From positions 182,852 to 246,851 of the forward strand of contig NZ_MTLG01000082.1 of NCBI RefSeq assembly GCF_002192695.1: a stretch of DNA of 64,000 nucleotides. The letters run 5' to 3'. The notes beneath the pieces are model-generated. The model had not been told where the DNA came from, did no database searches, and worked only from the letters and a program-made list of their open reading frames with translations. Of this stretch, positions 44,311-53,039 are shown piece after piece. This stretch comes from Achromobacter xylosoxidans (GTDB lineage Bacteria; Pseudomonadota; Gammaproteobacteria; Burkholderiales; Burkholderiaceae_B). The position numbers were made by a program, and so were the translations under genes. Positions within the stretch are counted from its first letter, which is position 1. The number at the start of each line of letters is the position of its first letter.

Positions 44311-45282
44311 TCAGAAGCTCACTGCCAGTCCGACGGAGAAGCCCGACACATTGGTGCCGAACACATAGCGGCCCACGAGGCGGGTGCGGGTGATGATCAC
44401 GTCATAGGCGCTGGAATCCAGTTCCAGGCCGGCGCCCACGGAGGTCAGACGGTCGAATCCCAGGATGCCGCGCTGATCGCCCAGGAACTCAGAGTGCGTC
44501 AGCTCCAGCACGTAGCGCAGCGGCCGCTGCAGCATCACGATGCCCGTGGGGGCGCGGTAGCGCGCCCACAGATTGGCCGACTGCGCCGTGGCATGGCCCT
44601 CGACGGCGGCGGAACTGTTGAAGCTCTGCAGCCGCATGTCGGAATAGCGCAGCTCCACGTCGACCTCGTAGCCGGGACGGTAATGCTCATAGTCCAGCAT
44701 CAGCGAGCCGCCCAGGCCATAGGCGTTGAGTGAACCCTTGTCCAGGAAGCTGATGTCTCGGCCGGTCTGCTGCCCCACGTACCAGCTGGCGGCGCGCAAA
44801 TCGCTGGTGACGTTGCCCAGCGCGAAATTGAAAATGGGCCGCAGCTTCAGTTCGTCGGTCAGTTTGAAGTCCCAGCCTATGCCGCCAGTGGCCGAAAAGC
44901 TGTTCCACTTGGTGGGGATGCTGCGCGACTCCGCGCCCTGCGTGGCGACGAAGGTCGGGTCGTAGCGGCTGGCAGCCAGCACGCCTTCCAGGTAGATCGG
45001 GACCGACTTGGAGATGGTGTCGCCGCCGCCCAGCTGCGTCATGGCGAATTCGCTGGCCCCCGTGACCGAGCCGCTGCCCCCGCCTATGTTCAGGGAACTG
45101 GTCGTGATGTCGGGCACGATGGAGAACGACATGATGGCGAGCACCCCGTTGGCGCGCTTCTGCAGATCGTCCTGGCTCAGGCGCAGGCTCTGTTGCGCCA
45201 GGGCCGGCGCCGCGGCCCCGCAGGCCAGCAGGGCAAGCAGCCAGCCCGTATGTCGTTTCGCCATGCTCGGGGGCAGGGGCAT
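44311..45282 (-). CDS. Solitary autotransporter-type outer-membrane beta-barrel
   Basis: A 323-residue exported barrel protein with a signal peptide (HTGWLLALLACGAAAPALAQ). Residues about 90-323 are alternating polar/aromatic strands (IYLEGVLAASRYD, ATGGIGWDFKLTDELKLRPIFNFALGNV, YEVDVELRYSDMRLQSF) ending in FSVGLAVSF, a C-terminal Phe signal for the Bam machinery. It resembles the 'solitary autotransporter barrel' (Omp_AT) family, a barrel with almost no passenger. It is encoded after a diguanylate cyclase and a DUF4239 gene on the same strand. Role unknown. Confidence 0.78.
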   Translation of the reverse strand: MPLPPSMAKRHTGWLLALLACGAAAPALAQQSLRLSQDDLQKRANGVLAIMSFSIVPDITTSSLNIGGGSGSVTGASEFAMTQLGGGDTISKSVPIYLEGVLAASRYDPTFVATQGAESRSIPTKWNSFSATGGIGWDFKLTDELKLRPIFNFALGNVTSDLRAASWYVGQQTGRDISFLDKGSLNAYGLGGSLMLDYEHYRPGYEVDVELRYSDMRLQSFNSSAAVEGHATAQSANLWARYRAPTGIVMLQRPLRYVLELTHSEFLGDQRGILGFDRLTSVGAGLELDSSAYDVIITRTRLVGRYVFGTNVSGFSVGLAVSF

Positions 45283-45342
45283 GTCATCTCCGGATTGAAT
45301 GCGTGTCCAATAGCGGCAGCCAGCCTCGCGGCGTCAGGCAAT

Positions 45343-46125
45343 CTACTGGGCGGCGGCCGGCGGGTCAACCATGGACTGGCGCTGGGCCGTCAGCAGCGCG
45401 TCGCTCTGGTCGATGCGGATGGTTCCTATCCGCGGAAACTCGAAATCCACGATGATGTAGATCGCCGCCGTCATGACCACCGCATAGACCAGCTGGTGCA
45501 GCATGCTGTCGCGTTGCGCGACCGCCAGCTTGGATCCGATGAGGCAGGCGCACACCAGCGCCAGAAACACCAGGAAAGCGTAGGTGGCGATCGGGGGGTG
45601 GACCTTTTGCGCCACGGTCTGGGCGGTGGATACGTCGAACATGTCATTGACCGCGCCTATGTACGACGCGGCGAAGGGTGGCACGGTATTGCGGGCCGCG
45701 TTCATCGACGTGGTCCAGATTTCTCTCTGCAGCGCGCCGACCCGGCCTGCGATCGCTTCGCGCTGGTCCAGGTCGGAAACGTGGCTGTAGTATTCGATGC
45801 GCCCGTCCACGTAGCGCCGGAACTGCTCGCGCAGCTTGGGCTGGTCCGCGGCATTGAGCATGTCGATGCGCAGCCAGGCCGTGCCGATGGCGTTGACCTC
45901 CAGCACCAGGAGGTTGCGGCGCTCAGCCATGCGCTGCGCCGCGCCCGAGAACGTGAAGGCCACCAGCAGGCCCAGCAGCGCGAACACGGACGCCTCGATG
46001 GCGGCGGCGCCAGCGCCGCTCTTGTCGTCGGCGCTATGGCCCAGGCGCTTGCCGATTCGCATCGCCAGCAGCAGCAGCGCGAAGAACAGGACCGCCAGGC
46101 CCGCCAGCAGTAGGGAATAGTTCAT
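45343..46125 (-). CDS. DUF4239 (bestrophin-like) membrane protein
   Basis: A 260-residue inner-membrane protein with two N-terminal and two C-terminal helices flanking a central soluble helical part (ERRNLLVLEVNAIGTAWLRIDML, FRRYVDGRIEYYSHV). This matches DUF4239, a family sometimes compared with bestrophin-like channels. It lies 15 bases after the diguanylate cyclase stop and is almost surely co-transcribed with it. The barrel gene follows after 60 bases. Confidence 0.82.
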   Translation of the reverse strand: MNYSLLLAGLAVLFFALLLLAMRIGKRLGHSADDKSGAGAAAIEASVFALLGLLVAFTFSGAAQRMAERRNLLVLEVNAIGTAWLRIDMLNAADQPKLREQFRRYVDGRIEYYSHVSDLDQREAIAGRVGALQREIWTTSMNAARNTVPPFAASYIGAVNDMFDVSTAQTVAQKVHPPIATYAFLVFLALVCACLIGSKLAVAQRDSMLHQLVYAVVMTAAIYIIVDFEFPRIGTIRIDQSDALLTAQRQSMVDPPAAAQ

Positions 46126-46140
46126 CGGGTCACCTTGTGT

Positions 46141-47742
46141 TCAATGGCGCTTGTTCGGGGTTGGTGGTTCGGTGGCTGCCTGATCGCGCCACAGCGTGAC
46201 GCGGTTGCGTCCTGTCTGCTTGGATTCGTACAGGGCCTCGTCCGCCCGCCGTATGACTTCGGCAGCGGATTCGCCGTCTTGGGGCCAGAGCGCGACGCCG
46301 ATCGACACTGTCACGCGACCCACGCTGTCCGGCATGAGGCGCCGGGCCACCGCCGTGCGCAGGCGCTCGGCGACCTCGCTCGCCTTGGCGGCCGAACTGG
46401 TGGGCAGGAGCGCGATGAATTCTTCCCCGCCTACCCTGAAGGCGCGATCCTGATCGCGTAGGCAGGCGCGGATGACGTCGGCCAGCGCGACCAGCACTTT
46501 GTCGCCCGTCATGTGGCCGAAGCTGTCGTTGATGCGCTTGAAATGATCCAGATCCATGGCGATGACTGCCACGGATGCGCCGTCGGCCGCGTAAGAGTTC
46601 AGCACCTCGGTCATGGCCCGGCGGTTCAGCAGACCCGTCATCGGATCCGTCAGCGCCTGGGTGTTCAGGCGTCCCACTTCGTCCTGATGCTGGTCCAGCG
46701 TCAATCGGACGGCGTCGCGCAAGGTGTCGGCTTCTGCGTACCAGGCGTTGAGCCGATCGAGGTCCACGCCGGCTGACTTGCGCGCGGTCATGGCGCGCGC
46801 CAAGCGCGATAGCGGCGATGCGATGGCATAGGCCAGGCCGCACACCAGCAATAGCGTGAGCGCGATGGCCGGGATGGCGGAGCTCAGCGCATCCCCGAGC
46901 AATTCGCGCAGCGGCGACAGTACCTGATCCAGCGTACGCTGCGCCACCACTGCCCAATTGCCCTTGGGCAAGGGCGCGTAGCCGGTCAATACGGCGCCGC
47001 CGTCCGCCTTCGAATACAGGGCGCCGCCGCCGTGCCGGGCCGGCTCCAGGCTGGCCAGATCGAACGTGCCGGGCGCGGCATGCCGGCGGTACAGCACGTT
47101 CCCGTCGTTGCCGACCAGGAACACCGACATGCCGGCGATTTCGTCCCGGTCGCCGATGATCCGGTCCATGCCGCTGCCGGCGTCCAGCTTGATGGCGATG
47201 GCCAGATAGGCCTGGGGCGCGCTGGCCGGGTCTTCCACCGGTTCGACCACGGTAAGCACTGCGGTCTGGGTACTGGGAAGCGTCGTCACCCAGGCACCCG
47301 GCCCGGGGGCGCTTACGCCCAGATCGGCAAGACGGAGGATCTTTGCATCGGCAAGCTGGCCGGTAGGGGAGCGGGCCACGATACGGCCTTCGGCGTCGGC
47401 CAGCATGACCGAGTGCAGCGAGTCGATCTGGCCGGCAAGGCGCTGCAGTTCGTTCTGCAGCGCTTGCGGCTTGCCCATGGAAGCGGGGAACTGGCTGGCG
47501 GCATTGCGGGCCTGGCGGTGCAACGCGGCGATATAGACGTCGATGACCTCGGCCAGCTTTTCGGCGCGCGCGTGGTTGGCGGCCAGGGCATTCCTGATGA
47601 TTTGCGCCTTCTGTACCTGATAGCTCGAGTACATGGCGGTGGAGAAGCCCACGGCGACGCTCAGCACGGCCAGGGCGACCAGGACCGCAAGCAGGCCAGT
47701 TTTGGGCTTGCGCATGCCTGCGCCGCTTGACCGAGGACTCAT
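46141..47742 (-). CDS. Membrane-bound diguanylate cyclase with dCache sensor
   Basis: A 533-residue c-di-GMP synthase. A membrane helix near 17-37 is followed by a periplasmic dCache-type sensor of about 240 residues, a second helix near 285-305, and a GGDEF domain with active site VGGEEF (residue about 440). An inhibitory-site motif R-D-Q-D stands 9 to 6 residues before GG, so product inhibition is expected. The sensor would respond to a small periplasmic solute. GGAG sits ahead of the ATG at 47742, which I chose over one five codons upstream. First gene of an operon with DUF4239. Confidence 0.92.
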   Translation of the reverse strand: MSPRSSGAGMRKPKTGLLAVLVALAVLSVAVGFSTAMYSSYQVQKAQIIRNALAANHARAEKLAEVIDVYIAALHRQARNAASQFPASMGKPQALQNELQRLAGQIDSLHSVMLADAEGRIVARSPTGQLADAKILRLADLGVSAPGPGAWVTTLPSTQTAVLTVVEPVEDPASAPQAYLAIAIKLDAGSGMDRIIGDRDEIAGMSVFLVGNDGNVLYRRHAAPGTFDLASLEPARHGGGALYSKADGGAVLTGYAPLPKGNWAVVAQRTLDQVLSPLRELLGDALSSAIPAIALTLLLVCGLAYAIASPLSRLARAMTARKSAGVDLDRLNAWYAEADTLRDAVRLTLDQHQDEVGRLNTQALTDPMTGLLNRRAMTEVLNSYAADGASVAVIAMDLDHFKRINDSFGHMTGDKVLVALADVIRACLRDQDRAFRVGGEEFIALLPTSSAAKASEVAERLRTAVARRLMPDSVGRVTVSIGVALWPQDGESAAEVIRRADEALYESKQTGRNRVTLWRDQAATEPPTPNKRH

Positions 47743-48057
47743 CGAAACTCCATGCAAGATGCCATGCGTGGGGATGTATCGACCGCGTTGAGTTTGACAA
47801 CAATAAATGCGGAGCCGGCGGTCTGCAACGCGAAACCGGACTAATAGCTATCCGCGATGGATTTGCGCAACGGTTTGCACTGGCGCTATGGACGAGGCGC
47901 TTTCGCACTCCTGTCGTTCGCCGGCTCGGTCAACATTTTCCAAACCTTGGTAACTGGACAGGCCATGCCGTCCGGGTATTCTCGAACGATGCGCGAACCT
48001 GCGACGCGGCCCGCTTGCGTTCAGCCTCCCGCATCCCCGAAAGACAGGAGATCCAGC
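47743..48057. other. Non-coding divergent promoter region
   Basis: 315 bases between the diguanylate cyclase gene (minus) and a VOC-family gene (plus). It contains TTGACA at 47794-47799 without a matching -10, and an AT-rich patch (AACAATAAATGC). Nothing else is identifiable; reading frames here have no recognisable protein text. Confidence 0.5.
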
Positions 48058-48537
48058 ATGCCCAGCAAAAACACGATTTGCCTCTGGTACGACCAGGATG
48101 CCCTGGAAGCCGCGCAGTTCTACGCCCGGACCTTTCCGGACAGCGCCGTGCACAAGATCCTGCGCGCGCCGGGGGACTATCCTTCGGGCAAGCAAGGCGA
48201 TGTGCTGACCGTCGAGTTCACGGTGGCGGGCATACCCTGCGTGGGCCTGAACGGCGGCCCGGCCTTCAAGCACAGCGAGGCCTTTTCCTTCCAGATTTCC
48301 ACCGAGGACCAGGCCGAGACCGACCGCCTCTGGGACGCCATCATCGGCAACGGCGGCCAGGCCAGCGAATGCGGCTGGTGCCGGGACAAGTGGGGCCTGT
48401 CGTGGCAGATCACGCCGCGCATGCTGATCGAAGCGATCTCGGACCCCGATCCCGCCACCGCCAAGCGCGCCTTCGACGCGATGATGACGATGGGCAAGAT
48501 CGATATCGCGGCCATCGAGGCGGCGCGGCGGGGATAG
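48058..48537 (+). CDS. VOC-family protein (PhnB / 3-demethylubiquinone-type)
   Basis: A 159-residue vicinal-oxygen-chelate protein of the PhnB-like '3-demethylubiquinone-9 3-methyltransferase' Pfam family, whose name is historical. It has IC-LWYDQDALEAAQFYARTF at the start, FSFQISTEDQAETDRLW in the middle and DKWGLSWQITPRML late, all typical. Enzyme activity is not established for this clade. AGGAG lies ahead of the ATG at 48058. It is alone on its strand until the next hypothetical gene. Confidence 0.88.
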   Translation: MPSKNTICLWYDQDALEAAQFYARTFPDSAVHKILRAPGDYPSGKQGDVLTVEFTVAGIPCVGLNGGPAFKHSEAFSFQISTEDQAETDRLWDAIIGNGGQASECGWCRDKWGLSWQITPRMLIEAISDPDPATAKRAFDAMMTMGKIDIAAIEAARRG

Positions 48538-48678
48538 AGGAGGGCGGACTCCTCCCTTTGGCCGATTCCCGCGGCAATGGCGCGATCTATCATGGATACG
48601 CCGCACGCGGGCCGGCCATCCGCATGGCAGGTCCCCGGAGGTGGCGGCATTTGCGCGATCTTCCTTGGGGAGCTTCCT

Positions 48679-49344
48679 ATGGCCACGCTTGCGGTCCGCC
48701 TCATGGCGGCCATCGTGTCGGCCGGCATCGGCCACGCGGCGTTCGCGGGACCGGGGCAAGCCATGGAGGCCACCGGGAAGTCGCGTTCCTCGACTTCCTC
48801 GCGCGGCAATGCCGACGCCGCCATCGACGCGGCGCAACGCGCCTTGAGCGACTACCTGCGAGACTCCAGCCAGCAGGATGATGCGCTGCTGAACCAGGAG
48901 ACGCAGGACCGGCTGCGGCAGCAGTACGAGGATGCGCAGAACGCGGCGGCCAAGGCCCGGGCCAAGCAACAAGAAGCCGACTACCTGCGCAACCGCGACC
49001 GGATCAAGGAGCGCTACAGCACCGATCCCGCCCTGAACCCCTGGGGCAACAACGCCGCCAGCCGCGACAAGCCGCGCAATGCCCCCGCCGGCGCGCCCGG
49101 CCCATCCGCTTCATCCAATCCCGCCGCCAAGGATCCCGGGCTCGATTACGCCGGCCAGGCCTGCGAGTATTTCACCCGCGCCTCGGATGCCGCGCATCTG
49201 AACTACTACAGCGAAGGTTCGACCGTCGTCTATGGCGGGCGGGTCTATCAATGCAAGGACGGACGCTGGGCGTACCGCTATCCCGATACGGTGCTGAGCG
49301 CGCGCGACCGCAGCCGGCTGTCGGCCACCCAACTGGAGAAGTGA
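48679..49344 (+). CDS. Secreted protein with a C-terminal Cys-containing domain, unknown
   Basis: A 221-residue protein with a signal peptide from MATLAVRLMAAIVSAGIGHAAFAG, then a highly charged, Gln/Glu/Arg-rich coiled-coil-like stretch (residues about 45-105) and a low-complexity linker. A compact C-terminal domain follows with two cysteines (QACEYFTRASD, YSEGSTVVYGGRVYQCKDGRWAYRYPD). That last part looks like small secreted binding domains such as DUF1496, but I am not sure. GGGGAG sits 6 bases before the ATG. It is followed after one base by another hypothetical gene, so they form a pair. Confidence 0.72.
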   Translation: MATLAVRLMAAIVSAGIGHAAFAGPGQAMEATGKSRSSTSSRGNADAAIDAAQRALSDYLRDSSQQDDALLNQETQDRLRQQYEDAQNAAAKARAKQQEADYLRNRDRIKERYSTDPALNPWGNNAASRDKPRNAPAGAPGPSASSNPAAKDPGLDYAGQACEYFTRASDAAHLNYYSEGSTVVYGGRVYQCKDGRWAYRYPDTVLSARDRSRLSATQLEK

Positions 49345-49345
49345 T

Positions 49346-50152
49346 ATGGCATTGTTTGCTTCGGTGGCGGCGGCCGTGCTGGCCTCTTCGACCCTGGGCG
49401 CCCCGCTGGGCTTGGGCGACGGGAGAAGCGAAGCCTTGTTCAAGGCATATTCGGCTGCCCTGGACTTGGGGTTCCAGGCGATGGGGCCCAGCATGAAGCG
49501 CGCGCTGGCGACGTATTGCCAGGACGGGCTGACCGTCGAGGGCTACTGCGTCTGGGTGGTGCAAGGGGTAATCATAGGCAGCCATCTCAGCGGCAATTAC
49601 GAGGACGTGCTGCGCTATGGCGACCGCTACGCCGCCGCAAGGCTGGCGGATCTGCGGTCCAGGCGTGAGCCCCTGGGCGCCTGCCTGCCCGCGTACGTGA
49701 GCACGGTGAAGCCGGGCACGACCAGTACCTTGATCTCCTGGAGTTCCCCCGTGCCCTCCTTGGTCTACCTGGCCCAAGCCCGCCTCAAGCAGCCTGCGAC
49801 GGGCTCGTACTATCAGGCGTTCTATTGCGCGCGCCGCGCCCCGAACGAGCTGCTGGACGCTTATGACCCCCAGCGTTCCAGCGTGCCGGCGAGCGAAGCC
49901 GAAGCAAACGTAGCCCGCAAGTTCGAATCGGAAATCCTGCGGCCGATGCGCGCGGCGAGCGAGCAGCTGCAAGCCGAACTCACGCGCTCCATCCACTCCG
50001 ACAGCACGGCGCTCAGCCGCAATTTCCTGCAGACCGCGGTGCTGTACGGAAACGCCTACACCGCGTGCAGCCGAGCCCGCTTTCCGGCCAATCTTTGCGG
50101 CTATCTGAGCGCGGACCGCATCGAAGTGGAGTTCTACGAGTCCAAGCTATGA
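49346..50152 (+). CDS. Protein of unknown function paired with the preceding gene
   Basis: A 268-residue protein with an N-terminal Ala-rich segment that may be a signal peptide (FASVAAAVLASSTLGAP). It is otherwise helical, with scattered cysteines (ATYCQDG, EGYCVW, GACLPAY, FYCARRAP, TACSRARF, NLCGY). The cysteines suggest an exported, disulfide-bonded protein. I recognise no family. The ATG lies one base after the preceding stop codon (TGATATG), so translation is coupled. It converges with a nuclease gene that ends at 50174. Confidence 0.7.
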   Translation: MALFASVAAAVLASSTLGAPLGLGDGRSEALFKAYSAALDLGFQAMGPSMKRALATYCQDGLTVEGYCVWVVQGVIIGSHLSGNYEDVLRYGDRYAAARLADLRSRREPLGACLPAYVSTVKPGTTSTLISWSSPVPSLVYLAQARLKQPATGSYYQAFYCARRAPNELLDAYDPQRSSVPASEAEANVARKFESEILRPMRAASEQLQAELTRSIHSDSTALSRNFLQTAVLYGNAYTACSRARFPANLCGYLSADRIEVEFYESKL

Positions 50153-50173
50153 GCGGGCCTGTCGGGCCGCGCA

Positions 50174-51109
50174 TCAGCCGCCTGCCGGCAGCACCCGGAT
50201 GCCCGTGCGCTTGACGAATTCCTCGTAGCTGATGGGCGGCCCGGCCTTGGTGGCGGCGGCGTTGGCTTGCCAATGCACCCACGAGCGGCCGCTGGTCGCG
50301 TCATACACGACCTTGTAGATGTACGTGGGCACGGCCACGCCCGCGCCTATGGTCTTGGGCTTGTCGGCATAGACGGGGCCGGTGAAGACGTACACGTCGC
50401 CGGCGGCGCGCATCACATACTTGCGCGTGTCCTGTTCGATGCTGCTCCAGGCGCCGCCGTTGTGAATCTGGTCCTGCGGCACCATGTTGGCCAGCGAGAA
50501 GCTCTGCGCCATGGCCTCGGGCGTGGACATGTCGCCCGCCGGCGCCATGTGGCCGCGCGAGTAGCCGGAGCCGCGGTAGTCGTCCAGCTCGGCCCGTTCG
50601 GCGCGCGGCAGCCGCGCTTCGGCGTAGAACTTGTCGGTGCGGCGCATTCCCTGGGCCTGCGTCAGCATCTGGCGGTTCAGGCGTTCCGCCACGAACACCG
50701 GCGTTTTGGTCTGCCCGTCGTGCAGGATGGCGAAGGCCGAGAAGCACACCTCCCGCAGCTTCTGGCCGCCCGGGACTTCCGGCGGGCGCGAATGCGGAAA
50801 GAACTGCCGGCATTCGGCAAACATCGTTTGAACAGGCGCCCCTGTCCGCGCCGCGGTCGGCACCGCCGCGGGCGCCGCTTGTTCGCGCTGCTGCGGCCAG
50901 CCCAGGCGCGTGATGACTTCCTGCACCGGCGCCGGAATCCGCCACTGGGGATTCAGCATATAGCTGGCCGCGCCGAAACTCGCCAGCGACGAGAACAGCA
51001 GGGCCTTCAGGAATCGGGGGAAACGGCCGCTGGATCGGGAACTGGCCCGGGCCTTGGATCTGCTTGGGGGACTTCTCTTCTTGGAAGCGGGTGTCTTCGC
51101 GCGCGTCAT
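50174..51109 (-). CDS. DNA/RNA non-specific endonuclease (NucA type)
   Basis: A 311-residue endonuclease of the beta-beta-alpha-metal NucA/EndoG family. After a Lys/Arg/Ser-rich N-terminus and one membrane or signal segment (FLKALLFSSLASFGAASYML, residues 33-52) comes the nuclease domain with GYSRGHMAPAGDM (catalytic H187). The metal-binding SLANMVPQDQIHNGGAWSSIEQDTR follows, as in the family. The usual DRGH is SRGH here. It is probably anchored or exported to the periplasm. No immunity-like gene is recognisable beside it. Confidence 0.9.
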   Translation of the reverse strand: MTRAKTPASKKRSPPSRSKARASSRSSGRFPRFLKALLFSSLASFGAASYMLNPQWRIPAPVQEVITRLGWPQQREQAAPAAVPTAARTGAPVQTMFAECRQFFPHSRPPEVPGGQKLREVCFSAFAILHDGQTKTPVFVAERLNRQMLTQAQGMRRTDKFYAEARLPRAERAELDDYRGSGYSRGHMAPAGDMSTPEAMAQSFSLANMVPQDQIHNGGAWSSIEQDTRKYVMRAAGDVYVFTGPVYADKPKTIGAGVAVPTYIYKVVYDATSGRSWVHWQANAAATKAGPPISYEEFVKRTGIRVLPAGG

Positions 51110-51130
51110 TACTACCTGTGAGCTACTGCC

Positions 51131-51151
51131 CGATTGCAGTTGGCAATCGGC
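51131..51151. promoter_or_regulatory. Inverted repeat upstream of the nuclease gene
   Basis: CCGATTGC-AGTTG-GCAATCGG is a perfect 8-base inverted repeat 22 bases ahead of the nuclease ATG. Its position suggests a repressor operator or a leader hairpin for the nuclease transcript. Confidence 0.5.
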
Positions 51152-51171
51152 ACCGCCACGGATTGTAGATG

Positions 51172-51189
51172 AGTGGCAAATTTGCCACT
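51172..51189. promoter_or_regulatory. Perfect 18-base palindrome between nuclease and cyclase genes
   Basis: AGTGGCAAATTTGCCACT is a perfect 9+9 palindrome with no spacer, in the divergent promoter of the nuclease and the second diguanylate cyclase. It looks like the operator of a dimeric regulator, which is not encoded next to it. Confidence 0.6.
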
Positions 51190-51350
51190 GATGGCGATTG
51201 TTTCTTGATGCGAGACAGTGGCGTCGCCCTTATGCCACATGGGAAGAAACCGTTGCGAGCAAGGGGTTACGCTATGTTTCAACGACATATTTCGCACGTA
51301 GAATTCCTGCTGGCCCCGCGATACGGCGGCGCGCTACCCCAGCATTCAAG

Positions 51351-52526
51351 ATGTACGTTGATCTCCTCACTCTTTACTTCATCATCATCGGAACGCTGCT
51401 CGCCAGTGCAGGCCTGACGTTCTGGGAGCATCGGACCCATCCCAGCCGCAGCGGATCATTGCGCATCCTCGCGGCGGGCTTCGCCACGCTTGCCGCGGGC
51501 TGTACCGTCGCGCTGTTTCGCGCCAAGCTGCCCAGCCCGCTGGGCTCGGCCGTCGCCAATCTCATCGTGCTCAGCGGCTATCTGCTCATCATGAATGGCG
51601 CGGCCTCGCTGAGCGGCAGGCGCTATCGCGCTGCGTCCTTCGGGCTGCTAATCATCATGGCCCTGATCTGGCTGGCGGCCGGCGACCAGCGCGAGGATCT
51701 GGTCTGGAAGTACATCAGCGCATTTCCCATCGCGTTGGTCAGCGGCGTCACGGCTTGGGAACTGCTGCGCTGCCAGTCCCTCAGGTCGCTGGCGCCGTTG
51801 CGCATCGCGGCCGCGGCGGCTGGCATCCACACCTTGGTCTACGCTGGCCGGGCCTTCCTCCTGCCCTGGTGGGTGGCCGAACACGGCCCCGGGATCCATC
51901 TGGCCGCCAGCACCCTCACCATGTACGAAGGCGTCCTGTACTCGATCGTGCTGCCGATGACGCTGCTCAAGCTGATCCGCGAAGAGACCCACGGCCAGCT
52001 GCTGCGGGAGTCGCAGACGGACTATCTGACCCGCCTGGGCAACCGCCGCTGGTTCTTCGAACAGGGCGCGCGCATCATCGAAGGCGGGGCTGGGCGCGGG
52101 CCGGTGGCGGTGCTGGCTTTCGACCTGGACCAGTTCAAGGCCATCAACGACAGATACGGCCATCAGACGGGCGATCAGGTGCTGAAATTCTTCGCGGACA
52201 GCGCGCGCTGCGTGCTGGGCGACGATGTGTTGCTTGCCCGCATCGGCGGCGAGGAATTCGCCGCGCTTTTGTCCGGCCCCGACGCGCGCCGCGCCACGGT
52301 GCTGGGCGCGGCCGTGGCGCAACGCTTTGCCGTGACGGTATCCGGGCGGGACGACAGCCTGGGCATACCGGCCACGGTCAGCGTCGGGCTGGCGCAGTTC
52401 GAGGACAAGGTTCCGTCCCTGGCCGATGCGCTGGCCGCGGCCGACCGGGCGTTGTACCAGGCCAAGGCGCTGGGCGGGAACCGGGTGGAGCTGGCGGGCG
52501 CCGCCGCGAGCGCGGTGAGCTGCTGA
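51351..52526 (+). CDS. Diguanylate cyclase with seven-helix-type membrane sensor
   Basis: A 391-residue c-di-GMP synthase. The first about 210 residues are five to six hydrophobic helices (MYVDLLTLYFIIIGTLLASAGL at the start), an uncharacterised membrane sensor. The GGDEF domain follows with substrate block TRLGNRRWFFEQ and active site IGGEEF (residue about 302). The inhibitory RxxD is absent: G and V stand at those positions, so it may not be product-inhibited. I chose ATG at 51351, where the membrane domain begins; the frame extends 51 codons upstream across two palindromes. Confidence 0.9.
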   Translation: MYVDLLTLYFIIIGTLLASAGLTFWEHRTHPSRSGSLRILAAGFATLAAGCTVALFRAKLPSPLGSAVANLIVLSGYLLIMNGAASLSGRRYRAASFGLLIIMALIWLAAGDQREDLVWKYISAFPIALVSGVTAWELLRCQSLRSLAPLRIAAAAAGIHTLVYAGRAFLLPWWVAEHGPGIHLAASTLTMYEGVLYSIVLPMTLLKLIREETHGQLLRESQTDYLTRLGNRRWFFEQGARIIEGGAGRGPVAVLAFDLDQFKAINDRYGHQTGDQVLKFFADSARCVLGDDVLLARIGGEEFAALLSGPDARRATVLGAAVAQRFAVTVSGRDDSLGIPATVSVGLAQFEDKVPSLADALAAADRALYQAKALGGNRVELAGAAASAVSC

Positions 52527-52542
52527 CGGCAAGCGGCGCGGA

Positions 52543-52947
52543 TCAGGTCCGGCGCCGCGACCTGGGCCTGGGCGCCACGCCCATCCGCGGATCCCGCGCC
52601 AGCGCAAGCTGCGCCATCCGTGCCGCGACCGTCTCGAAGTCCTCGTCGGTCTGGGGCAGATACAGCCACTTTCCCAGCACCGGGTGCGCGCGCAGGGCCG
52701 GGAACTCCGCCAACAGCGCCTCGTGGCGTTCCTGCGAGGTGCAGACGAGCAGGCCGCTCCAGGGATCCTCGCGATCGGCGGCGACCAGGTACAGCAGGCC
52801 GTCCAGGTACGCCGCGTCGCAGCCGAACATCTTGCGGCGCAGGTAGCCGGCATCGCGCTCCAGGGGTTCCAGGATCCAGAGCAGCGAATTGAGGCGGACG
52901 TTCCGTTGTTTCGGGGGTGGGGCGAATGGGTCTGATCGGTTGCGCAT
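52543..52947 (-). CDS. TfoX/YjbR-like small protein
   Basis: A 134-residue protein whose central text LRRKMFGCDAAYLDGLLYLVAADRED resembles the TfoX-N/YjbR fold (RKMFGG.. and later surface strand LVCTSQERHEALLAEFP). The N-terminus is Pro/Arg-rich and the C-terminus ends in RPRSRRRT, both likely disordered and basic. It is not enough for a firm function; TfoX-N proteins range from competence factors to DNA-associated housekeeping proteins. The start at 52947 is the first ATG giving this domain alone. Confidence 0.65.
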   Translation of the reverse strand: MRNRSDPFAPPPKQRNVRLNSLLWILEPLERDAGYLRRKMFGCDAAYLDGLLYLVAADREDPWSGLLVCTSQERHEALLAEFPALRAHPVLGKWLYLPQTDEDFETVAARMAQLALARDPRMGVAPRPRSRRRT

Positions 52948-53039
52948 GAGGTGACGCCAGGCGGGATGGGTTGCGACGGGAATCCAAGAATAATGGTAAT
53001 AATGGTGCCGGATTAAAGTTTCCACTCCAAGGGGATAGC

